Shown piece by piece: positions 26,315 to 33,984 of a stretch of DNA of 64,000 nt. Every line of letters begins with the position of its first letter. Positions within the stretch are counted from its first letter, which is position 1. The DNA is from Desulfovibrio sp. (GTDB lineage: Bacteria > Desulfobacterota > Desulfovibrionia > Desulfovibrionales > Desulfovibrionaceae), in NCBI RefSeq assembly GCF_019422935.1, contig NZ_JAHZCJ010000001.1:470127-534126 (forward strand), given 5' to 3'. A model generated the notes under the pieces. The model saw only the letters and a list, made by a program, of their open reading frames with translations. It was not told the DNA's origin and did no database searches. The translations under genes were made by a program, and so were the position numbers.

Positions 26315-26659
26315 ATGAATTATCTATTCAAGTTGGCCGACGTAGCACTCAAGAGTGTTGGCAAAAAGACATTCACCCTTGAAGATGGGCACAGTATGAC
26401 AATTTTTCCATCAGGTGATGGAAAAACCATGAAAATTGATATTGACGACGGGGAATCGTACAAAACTAGGGGAAGTAACAGCTTTGTTTCGCAGATAGAA
26501 AAGATTTTAAAAAATAGAGGTGTTGCATGGTGGGATGAAACGAAAGAGGGACAAGACAATGTTTACAACGTTCTTTCAATGTATGAACAATTTGAAGATG
26601 TTCCTCAGGAAGATCTCCAGAATATGCCCGCCAACAAAAGTTCGATTAGCTCCCACTAA
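26315..26659 (+). CDS. Small hypothetical protein
   Basis: A 114-residue protein; ATG at 26315 follows AGGAG at ideal spacing, so the in-frame ATG six codons earlier was rejected. It is acidic and soluble, with a beta-rich first half (FTLEDGHSMTIFPSGDGK) and no recognised motif. A TATAAT-like box lies upstream at about 26170. Nothing indicates its function. It may be co-transcribed with the 70-residue gene 150 bases downstream. Confidence 0.65.
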   Translation: MNYLFKLADVALKSVGKKTFTLEDGHSMTIFPSGDGKTMKIDIDDGESYKTRGSNSFVSQIEKILKNRGVAWWDETKEGQDNVYNVLSMYEQFEDVPQEDLQNMPANKSSISSH

Positions 26660-26808
26660 TGAAATGTACTCGTCCATACTTGAAAAAAATTCACAACTTC
26701 ACAATTTAGTCTATTTCATTATTATCTTTTACTTGGGTTAAGCGGGTCAAAAACTCCCTCCTTCTTCACGGGGCATCCCAGGCTAGAAAGAGGAATGGAG
26801 AATTATCC

Positions 26809-27021
26809 ATGAATATAAGCTTAAAACAACGTGTCGAGATGGAACGTCTTTTATCTAATTGGAAAAAGTACCTAGAGAGTATTCCACCAGCGTCGGATGA
26901 TTTGAAGTTGCACAAATGGCTTGGAATGAACACAGCTATCGTAAAAAAAGATCATTTTAACAGGGTATTGAGGTCTTTTGTTTATGACATGAGGGCGCGC
27001 CTTGATGCGTTGCCACAATAA
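26809..27021 (+). CDS. Small hypothetical protein
   Basis: A 70-residue, charged, helical protein; GGAG lies ten bases before the ATG at 26809. No recognised motif. It is the last plausible gene of the element before its right end. Confidence 0.55.
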   Translation: MNISLKQRVEMERLLSNWKKYLESIPPASDDLKLHKWLGMNTAIVKKDHFNRVLRSFVYDMRARLDALPQ

Positions 27022-27090
27022 GCATCGGTAATGGTATATGGTCGGGGGAACCATACCTTTTCCTTTCTTCTACCACTCCAAGGGATGGAA

Positions 27091-27113
27091 GGGTAGCAAT
27101 CAGATTGCTACCC
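27091..27113. repeat. 11-bp perfect inverted repeat
   Basis: GGGTAGCAATC and GATTGCTACCC separated by a single A, just beyond the last small gene and near the element's right end. No T-run follows, so it is more likely a protein site than a terminator. Confidence 0.5.
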
Positions 27114-27281
27114 CCGGCGGGATGCAATAATTGCTCGTGGTTGTCGAACAGGGCAAGAGAAAGGATGTGCTTTTTCATGCTGTAAACCTCTGGCCTCACT
27201 ATGCCAGATTCACAACTTTCACGCAGTAAAATATTTTTGAGTGGCACACTGGTGGTACAAATCAAAAATTAGACAAAGAAT

Positions 27282-27311
27282 AAGGCACTCAGGTTTTAGC
27301 CTGAGTGCCTT
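27282..27311 (+). terminator. Hairpin near the right end of the element
   Basis: Twelve-bp stem AAGGCACTCAGG/CCTGAGTGCCTT with a six-base loop. The T-rich tail is weak (TTATT), but it may close the island's last transcription unit. Confidence 0.6.
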
Positions 27312-27319
27312 ATTAAGCC

Positions 27320-27350
27320 TGATTGCGTAGTCAGGATTTGAACCTACGAG
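27320..27350 (-). pseudogene. Diverged tRNA 3'-end fragment
   Basis: Read on the minus strand it contains GTAGGTTCAAATCCTG followed by a diverged CGCAA-type acceptor end. It aligns with the clearer tRNA-fMet-like fragment at 32842-32886, with several substitutions and a 15-base deletion. Confidence 0.5.
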
Positions 27351-27474
27351 TGCATATGCTCTTTCGTAGGAGGGTTAAAAAGGGGTTAGTTCGGGGTGTA
27401 TGCCGATGTCTTTTGATGTATCTGGATGCACTCTAACATTGCTAATTTATTGAATTCACAATTTTAGAGGCTGT

Positions 27475-27522
27475 CCTTTCACGCCGTCGACAGGGGTTCA
27501 AATCCCCTTGGGGACGCCAATT
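27475..27522. repeat. attR of the integrated element (48-bp repeat)
   Basis: Exact copy of 1849-1896. The sequence before it carries a GGGGTTAGT arm-like repeat at 27382-27390. The sequence after it is a tRNA-type terminator, as expected of the original downstream flank of a tRNA gene. Confidence 0.9.
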
Positions 27523-27530
27523 CAGAAAAC

Positions 27531-27562
27531 AAGCTCTTACGAGAAATCGTAGGAGCTTTTTT
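27531..27562 (+). terminator. Terminator displaced from a tRNA-Glu gene
   Basis: Stem AAGCTCTTACG/CGTAGGAGCTT (one G-T pair) with loop AGAAAT and a T-run. A near-identical copy follows the third att-like site at 32983-33014. Confidence 0.85.
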
Positions 27563-27591
27563 GCTTTGTCTACCTGATGGGGGGCATACCA

Positions 27592-27738
27592 CTATGCCGG
27601 GGGATATTCATTTAAAGGATGTCCCAGCAGATATATGGCGGCATACATGACAACCTGGATATTATGTTCGTCGTATTCCTCCACGGCAATCCACAGCATG
27701 CCCAGTTCCGCACTGCGTCCTATCGGGTGGGGGGACAG
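27592..27738 (-). pseudogene. C-terminal fragment of an unidentified gene
   Basis: A 46-codon minus-strand frame reads GMLWIAVEEYDEHNIQVVMY and ends at a TAG at 27592; a stop lies directly upstream and no start is present. It looks like the tail of a degraded gene. The remaining bases to 28081 hold no supported gene. Confidence 0.35.
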
Positions 27739-28081
27739 TTGTCACCCCGTGTCCTCTGCCAAGATAAAAATGCAGTTCCATGAAGCAGACTGCAACCGCC
27801 CATGATTGTCTCATTTTTCGCTTTGAAGGGGATTGCCACTCGGAATCCGAGATAACGTTGCGTGCAGGAAAATATTTTAGGAAAGGAATAGTTAAAATAT
27901 CCCGATATATTCGGTAGTTTCTGCCGGATTTGAGAAGGTGTATTTGTTCACAAATATTTTTGCTTGTGGCATAAATGTATCTACCCATACTTTGTCTACC
28001 GACTGCGGATTGAAGCTTGCAGGTGCAGAGAAAAGAGGCGGTTGCTATGGAATGATCGCCGTACAAAGCCAGGAGTATCTC

Positions 28082-31000
28082 ATGAACAGTATCAAATGGC
28101 TGTTTATGGTACTGACCGCTGCGACATTTCTGGCGGCCAGCGCACTGGCCGTAGCTGTCGATCAGGCTCAGAGTCTTGGGCTGACGGATGATGAAAGGGC
28201 TTGGCTACAAGAGCATCCCGTTATCCGCGTGGGGAATCAAACCAACTTGCCACCTTTCGATTTTGCCGTCGGGGACCGGCCGCAGGGCTACAGCATCGAT
28301 CTGACCAGCCTGCTTGCCCAGCGCATCGGTTTCAAAGTGGAATACGTCACTCGGCCGACCCGGGAAGAGCTTCTACAACTGTTCAAGCAGGACGAGCTGG
28401 ACCTGTTGCATTCGCTTTATCGCACACCGCAACGAAAAGAACTCGGCATCTTCTCCGAGCCCTACTTTCGCATGAAGCAGGTATTCGTCACGCGCAAGGA
28501 TGACGCGAACATTTCCGATTTCCAGCAGTTGAACGGCAAGACCGTCGCCACCGGTAAGACGTGGGCGGACTCGGAATTTTTGGCGACACAGTACCCCGGC
28601 ATCAAACGTCTTTTCCGCGACAGCGTCGAGCAGATGCTGGAGGCCGTGTCGAACGGAGAGGCCGATGCCGCAGTTCAAGGGGATGGAGTTGCCGAGTACT
28701 GGCTGCGGAGACGAGGATTTACGGACCTGAAGATTTCCGCCTGGGCCAAGGGATTCGACAAGGGAAGGCCTCAATCTTTTTACTTCATGGCGCATAAGAC
28801 CGCTCCGCAGTTGGTCTCCATACTCGACAAGGCGCTGGCCTCGGTGACACCCGGCGAGTTGCAGGAATTACAAACCAAGTGGTTCGGCTCCGGTGCCGTC
28901 AGCGAAGCGACACCCGAGGTCAAACGCATCGACCTGACCGAGGAACAACGGGCCTACCTTCGCCGCAAGGGGCCGGTCAGGATGTGTTCCGCGCCGTCGA
29001 CCCCGCCCTTTGCCCAGATTACCAGCGATGGCGTCCATCAAGGAATCGCCGCCGATATCATCTCGAAATTGGCGGACCTCATCGGCACGGAGATAACCCT
29101 GGTCCCGACCAAGACGTGGAACGAATCGATCGAATTCGTCAAGTCCCGGCGATGCGATATCCTTTCCTATGCCGGGATGACCGAACAGCGGAAAGAGTTC
29201 CTGGATTTTACCACCCCTTATCTTTCCATGCCCATTGCCGTCGTGACCCGGAACGATCAACCCTTCATCGTCTCTTTAAAACCATTTTTAAATGAATCCT
29301 TTGGCGGCATCAGGGAAACGACCTATGTCGCGGCCTTCAAGGCGCAGTATCCGACGGCCCGCATAACAGAATTCGATAACAGTCTCGATGGGTTGCAACA
29401 AGTAAGAATGGGGAAGTTGTTCGGCTTTGTCAGCGCGTTGCCCATCGTCGCCTACCAGATCCAATCTCACGCGCTTCTCGATCTCAAAGTGGCCGGACAA
29501 CTGGACGAAAAATTCGAGATGTCGGTGGCGACACGCAACGACGAGCCGCTGTTGGGCAGCATTTTCCAGGCCGCGATCAATGCCCTACCACAGGATCAAC
29601 GCCAGGAGATCCTCAATAGATGGCTCGCCGTCCGCTACGAGCAAGGCTTCGATTATGCCCTGATGTGGAAAATCGGACTTGCCGTCGCAGTTTTGTTCGC
29701 GGGCGTTCTGATCTGGAATCGACGGCTAGCCACGCTTCACGCCCGGATTGCCGCGCAGAATGCCGAACTGGCCATTGCCGCCGCTGCCTTCAACTCCCAG
29801 GAAGGCATGATTGCGACAGACCCGGATAAAGTGATCCTGCGCGCCAATCAGGCATTCCTGGAGATCACCGGCTATCGAGCAGAAGAAGTGATCGGCCGAA
29901 CACCTCGCTTGTTTTCATCCGGGCGTCACGATGCGGCGTTTTACCGGGCCATGTGGGACGCCATAGACCATGCCGGCACTTGGCAGGGAGAAATCTGGAA
30001 CCGTCGCAAGAATGGCGATCTTTATGTCGCCTGGCTTACCGTCTCGGTGGTCAGGGACGAAAAGGGAGACGTCACCAATTACATCGGCACGCAATTCGAC
30101 ATCACCGAGCGCAAGAGAACCGAGCAGGCGCTGGCCGAAAGTGAAGCCCGATTCCGAAGGTTCTTCGAGGATAATGGCTCGGTCATGCTGCTGGTCGATC
30201 CGTCGAACGGGGAGATCATCGCCGCGAATCGCGCCGCGTCGGCCTATTACGGCTATGCGCCGGAACGCTTGACGGGAATGAACATCAATCAGATCAATAT
30301 ACTACCCGCCGACGAGGTCGCGCTCGAATACCAGCGGGCGCTTCGCGAGGAACGCTACTATTTCAACTTCCGTCACCGGCTCGCTTCCGACGAGGTCCGC
30401 GATGTCGAGGTCTATTCCACGCCCGTGGAATTCGACGGCAGGCCCATCCTCTCGTCCATCGTCCATGACATCAGCCAGCGCAAGGCGGCCGAGGCCAGAT
30501 CGCGGCGCCTAGCCAATCTCTACGCGGCGTTGAGCCAGTGCAATCAGGCGATCGTACACTGCGCCAGTGAAGCCGAACTGTTACCGAAGATCTGTCGCTG
30601 CGCGGTCGATTACGGCTTTGCGAAAATGGCCTGGATCGGCTTTGTCAACGAGGAGGGCTCGCTGGTCGAACCGGTCGCCTCGTATGGCGACGATACGGGG
30701 TATCTGGATGATCTCTTGATTCCAATGGATGCGGGGAACCCGCTTTCGAGGGCACCTGCCACCACCTCAATCCGCGATGATCAAGCAATATGGTATCAAG
30801 ATTTCGCCCATGATTTAGAGATCGGTCCCACCTCGCAATCTTGGCATGAACGCGCGGCGAATGCCGGCATTCACGGGCTGGCCTCTCTCCCGTTGCGCCG
30901 CGCAGGTTCCGCGGTCGGGTGCCTTGTCATCTACGCCGACACGGTTGATGCCTTCGATGAGGAGGCTCGCAAGCTTTTGATCGAAATGGCGATGGATATC

Positions 31001-32743
31001 AGTTTCGCACTGGGCAATTTCGCCCGCGAGGCCGCGCGACAGCATTCGGCGGAGGCGCTGCGCGCCAGCGAAGCGCGCTATCGTCTCGTTTTCAAGACCA
31101 GCCCGAACGCCATCGCCATCAACCGTCTGGGCGATGGGGCTTATGTCGAGATCAACGACGGATTTATCGACATGACGGGCTTTGACCAAGATGACGTCCG
31201 GGGACGTACGTCCTTCGACATCGATATCTGGGGCGATCCCGAAAGTCGCGTGTATTTGGTCGAACGATTGAAGCAGAATTCAATCTGCCAGAACGTAGAG
31301 ACCAAATTCAGGAAAAAGAATGGGGAACTACTTTGGGGTTTGATGTCTGCGTCGGTCATCGAACTCGATGGTGAACGCTGCATTCTTACCGTCACACGGG
31401 ATATTACCAACATCAAGATGGCCGAGGAGGAGATCAAGACCCTCGCATTTTACGACCCGTTAACGCATCTGCCCAACCGACGACTTCTGATGGACCGCCT
31501 GCAGCAAGCTATCGCCCTTTCCACCAGGGATAGGTGCAAATGCGCCTTGTTGTTCGTTGATCTCGATAACTTCAAGACCCTGAACGACAGCAGTGGCCAT
31601 GCCATCGGCGACCTCCTTTTGCAAGAAGTAGCCGTGCGTCTTGTCGCCAGTGTGCGCGAGGTCGATACCGTGGCCCGACTGGGCGGAGACGAGTTCATTG
31701 TGCTCATCGAACAGTTGAGTGAATCTATTGAAGGGGCGGCGAAACAGGCCGAGGGAGTCGGCGAGAAGATCCTTGCCGCCATCAATCACCCTTATCAGCT
31801 TGCCGACAGAGAATACCGAAGCACGACCAGCATCGGCATCGCCATGTTCGGGGGGCAGCATGAGAATACGGACAAGCTTCTGATGCAGGCCGATATCGCG
31901 ATGTATCAGGCTAAGGCTGCAGGACGCAATGCGATACGCTTTTTTTCGCCTGACCTCCAAAACACCCTCGATTCCCGTGTGGAGACGGAAAATGATTTGC
32001 ATCTGGCCATCGAAAGAGAACAATTCTCTCTTCATTACCAACCGCAATGGGATCATGGCAGCCTTGTCGGTGCCGAGGCGCTGATACGTTGGAACCATCC
32101 GGAGCGGGGCGTGGTGGTGCCGGGAGACTTCATTCCCCTGGCCGAGGAAACCGGGTTGATCCTGCCTTTGGGGCAGTGGGTGCTGCAAACCGCCTGCCGT
32201 CAGATTGCGGCTTGGCGTGACCAGCCGGACATGGCCCATCTCACGCTCGCGGTCAATGTCAGCGCCCTCCAGTTCCGGCAGCCGAACTTCATCGATCAGA
32301 CGGTTACGACGCTGGAGCGAACTGGGGCCGACCCTCAGCACCTCAAGCTTGAGCTCACGGAAAGCATGCTGGTGGACAACGTCGAAGACGTCATCGCCAA
32401 AATGTTGGCTCTGCGGTCCCGTGGCGTGACGTTCTCGCTGGACGATTTCGGGACCGGCTACTCGTCGCTGTCCTACCTGAAACGTCTGCCCTTGGACCAG
32501 GTGAAGATCGATAGATCGTTCGTCAAGGATCTGCTGACGGACGCCAATGACGCGGCCATCGCCCGAACCATTGTCGCTCTGGGACAGGCCATGGGGCTGT
32601 CGGTCATCGCCGAGGGCGTGGAAACCGAAGCTCAGAAGGGTTTCCTCACCAGTTTGGGCTGCAAAGCCTTTCAAGGGTTCCTTTTCGGGCGGCCAATGCC
32701 CCTTGATGAGTTTCAAGCCCTGGTTCGGTGCGGAGTTATGTGA
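28082..32743 (+). CDS. Periplasmic-sensor PAS/GAF diguanylate cyclase-phosphodiesterase
   Basis: A 1,553-residue protein predicted to make or break cyclic di-GMP in response to a periplasmic ligand. Order: signal peptide (1-26), two solute-binding-protein domains of family 3 (about 45-270 and 290-520, as in EvgS/BvgS sensors), one membrane segment (about 528-550), two PAS domains (about 565-810), a GAF domain (about 820-975), a third PAS (about 990-1115), GGDEF (about 1120-1280, intact ARLGGDEF near 1200) and EAL (about 1295-1545, AEALIRWNHPERG near 1329, DDFGTGYSSLSYL). Both output domains look catalytically complete. AGGAG precedes the ATG at 28082. Codon choice favours GTC, ATC and TCG, unlike the backbone genes, suggesting transfer. 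It is the only intact gene between the second and third tRNA-Glu 3' ends. Confidence 0.93.
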   Translation: MNSIKWLFMVLTAATFLAASALAVAVDQAQSLGLTDDERAWLQEHPVIRVGNQTNLPPFDFAVGDRPQGYSIDLTSLLAQRIGFKVEYVTRPTREELLQLFKQDELDLLHSLYRTPQRKELGIFSEPYFRMKQVFVTRKDDANISDFQQLNGKTVATGKTWADSEFLATQYPGIKRLFRDSVEQMLEAVSNGEADAAVQGDGVAEYWLRRRGFTDLKISAWAKGFDKGRPQSFYFMAHKTAPQLVSILDKALASVTPGELQELQTKWFGSGAVSEATPEVKRIDLTEEQRAYLRRKGPVRMCSAPSTPPFAQITSDGVHQGIAADIISKLADLIGTEITLVPTKTWNESIEFVKSRRCDILSYAGMTEQRKEFLDFTTPYLSMPIAVVTRNDQPFIVSLKPFLNESFGGIRETTYVAAFKAQYPTARITEFDNSLDGLQQVRMGKLFGFVSALPIVAYQIQSHALLDLKVAGQLDEKFEMSVATRNDEPLLGSIFQAAINALPQDQRQEILNRWLAVRYEQGFDYALMWKIGLAVAVLFAGVLIWNRRLATLHARIAAQNAELAIAAAAFNSQEGMIATDPDKVILRANQAFLEITGYRAEEVIGRTPRLFSSGRHDAAFYRAMWDAIDHAGTWQGEIWNRRKNGDLYVAWLTVSVVRDEKGDVTNYIGTQFDITERKRTEQALAESEARFRRFFEDNGSVMLLVDPSNGEIIAANRAASAYYGYAPERLTGMNINQINILPADEVALEYQRALREERYYFNFRHRLASDEVRDVEVYSTPVEFDGRPILSSIVHDISQRKAAEARSRRLANLYAALSQCNQAIVHCASEAELLPKICRCAVDYGFAKMAWIGFVNEEGSLVEPVASYGDDTGYLDDLLIPMDAGNPLSRAPATTSIRDDQAIWYQDFAHDLEIGPTSQSWHERAANAGIHGLASLPLRRAGSAVGCLVIYADTVDAFDEEARKLLIEMAMDISFALGNFAREAARQHSAEALRASEARYRLVFKTSPNAIAINRLGDGAYVEINDGFIDMTGFDQDDVRGRTSFDIDIWGDPESRVYLVERLKQNSICQNVETKFRKKNGELLWGLMSASVIELDGERCILTVTRDITNIKMAEEEIKTLAFYDPLTHLPNRRLLMDRLQQAIALSTRDRCKCALLFVDLDNFKTLNDSSGHAIGDLLLQEVAVRLVASVREVDTVARLGGDEFIVLIEQLSESIEGAAKQAEGVGEKILAAINHPYQLADREYRSTTSIGIAMFGGQHENTDKLLMQADIAMYQAKAAGRNAIRFFSPDLQNTLDSRVETENDLHLAIEREQFSLHYQPQWDHGSLVGAEALIRWNHPERGVVVPGDFIPLAEETGLILPLGQWVLQTACRQIAAWRDQPDMAHLTLAVNVSALQFRQPNFIDQTVTTLERTGADPQHLKLELTESMLVDNVEDVIAKMLALRSRGVTFSLDDFGTGYSSLSYLKRLPLDQVKIDRSFVKDLLTDANDAAIARTIVALGQAMGLSVIAEGVETEAQKGFLTSLGCKAFQGFLFGRPMPLDEFQALVRCGVM

Positions 32744-32841
32744 CGTGACAGGAAATTAGAAATAATTATTATTATTTCAATCAAACATAGCCGCCGTTAC
32801 TCAGTAATTAGACTGGGACGGTGATTGAATTATGTAGGAAC

Positions 32842-32886
32842 TGGTTGCGGGGGCAGGATTTGAACCTACAAACTCCAGGTTTTAAG
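32842..32886 (-). pseudogene. tRNA-fMet 3'-end fragment
   Basis: Minus strand reads GTAGGTTCAAATCCTG followed by CCCCCGCAACCA: the T arm, acceptor 3' strand and CCA typical of bacterial initiator tRNA. Upstream only a diverged remnant of the anticodon stem and variable loop remains, so it is not a functional tRNA. It looks like an attachment-site relic. Confidence 0.65.
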
Positions 32887-32926
32887 TACATGTGCTCTTC
32901 CGTGAATTCACAATTTTTGAGGCTGC

Positions 32927-32974
32927 TCTTTCACGCAGTCGGCAGGGGTTCAAATCCCCTTGGGGACACCAATC
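32927..32974. repeat. Third, degenerate copy of the tRNA-Glu 3' end
   Basis: 43 of 48 bases match the attL/attR repeat. Similarity to the 27475 copy continues outward: GAATTCACAATTTT and GAGGCTG precede both, and a 33-base identical terminator segment follows both. Confidence 0.85.
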
Positions 32975-32982
32975 AAGAAAGC

Positions 32983-33014
32983 AAGCTCTTACGAGAAATC
33001 GTAGGAGCTTTTTT
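32983..33014 (+). terminator. Terminator following the third att-like copy
   Basis: Same hairpin as at 27531-27562 (AAGCTCTTACG, loop AGAAAT, CGTAGGAGCTT) with a T-run. Confidence 0.85.
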
Positions 33015-33299
33015 CGTTGTCGGATTACCTCCCCCGTGGCAGACAGATAGCGTTCTGTGTGTACACTTCCACTTACGTAGGAAGCGTAAACTTTTATCCA
33101 TACAGATTTTAAGAAGTGGTGTTTTTACTTGCAAACATATTTAGTTCACAGTGTAAATATCAAAAAAATTTATATAGTTCGCAGCAGTTGTTTGCGCTAT
33201 GCAGTTAATAAGTATTGCAAACGATGTTGATCGTCCGTCCACAAAGCTTTTGAGCTATCCCAAAAGTCAGATTGAAATTGGTCACAAAGTGAGTTGATC
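33015..33299. other. Intergenic stretch upstream of the cas3 relic
   Basis: AT-rich and without a supported gene. It may hold the old promoter of the vestigial cas operon. Confidence 0.4.
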
Positions 33300-33546
33300 A
33301 TGTCAGAATTTTTTTTAGCGCATTCTGAAAACGCATTTGGTAACTCTCAAGAACTCAAGGATCATCTACGGGACGTTGAAAAAAGGTAGCCAAGTGGGCT
33401 TGCACGGATAGACTTAAAAAAGTCTTATTATAGCGGGGCTACTTCATGATTTCGGTAAATATCTTGATAAGTTTCAGTGATATTTACGTGGCAAGGAATC
33501 GTCAGTGTCGCATGCGGGAACGAGGATTGAAGCGGTGACGGCATGA
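33300..33546 (+). pseudogene. cas3: Remnant of cas3 (HD nuclease domain), type I CRISPR-Cas
   Basis: Starting at ATG 33300 the frame reads FLAHSENAFGNSQELKDHLR, a typical Cas3 N-terminus, then stops. After a frame change the HD motif follows as AGLLHDFGKYLDKFQ, then a TGA, then YLRGKESSVSHAG, resembling the next conserved His motif. At least one frameshift and two stops are present, and nothing of the helicase part follows. Intact Cas3 would degrade invader DNA after Cascade recognition; this copy cannot. CRISPR-repeat-like relics adjoin it, as in a collapsed type I-C locus. Confidence 0.75.
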
Positions 33547-33600
33547 CCATCAACGCAATGGTGGCCCGTCGCTCCCCGTGCGGGAGCGACTTATGTGGAT
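33507..33600 (+). CRISPR. Two degenerate type I-C CRISPR repeat remnants
   Basis: The second remnant (33568-33588) reads GTCGCTCCCCGTGCGGGAGC, the 5' part of a typical I-C repeat, then seven inserted bases and TGGATT. The first (33507-33533) is GTCGC joined to a diverged GCGGGAACGAGGATTGAA, lacking about five bases. The 34 bases between them fit an I-C spacer length. No further repeats are visible. The first remnant overlaps the cas3 fragment. The bases from 33601 to 33984 hold no recognised gene. Confidence 0.55.
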
Positions 33601-33984
33601 TTATATTATCATGAGCACAACCCTGACATATCGCAGCAACTGGAACCTGCTGTTCTGATTTATTTATTGTTTTGTTTTAAAGATGTATTGTGTAAAATAT
33701 AAACTTATTTTTCAGGTTTGTTATAAATATTGTGCTGATATTAATCGCCTTCGATTCCCTGATTTTTATCCCCGTCACCATAATACTTTCCCGCCGTCTT
33801 CCGATTAGTACAGAAACGGCATCTCTGCATTTGCCCCCTCAATATTCTCTATTGAAGGGGCTGATCTTGCAGACAAAAATTTTATATGAACAAAAGTGTC
33901 CCAGAGTTGTATGATAGCTGCAACAATAGCAACGTACCTGGTGGATACTGTAAGCAGAATTCTACACTTGCAAAAGGGCTTGTT

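Noticed and set aside
26957..27178. Minus-strand frame MKKHILSLALFDNHEQLLHP near the island's right end
   Set aside because: It overlaps the 70-residue gene on the other strand and runs through a palindrome; the ribosome site is weak and no family is recognised.
27475..27522. A second functional tRNA-Glu gene
   Set aside because: Only the 3' part from the anticodon loop is present; the acceptor 5' strand and D arm are missing.
31460..32716. 418-codon minus-strand frame opposite the GGDEF-EAL region
   Set aside because: Shadow of intact GGDEF and EAL domains on the plus strand.
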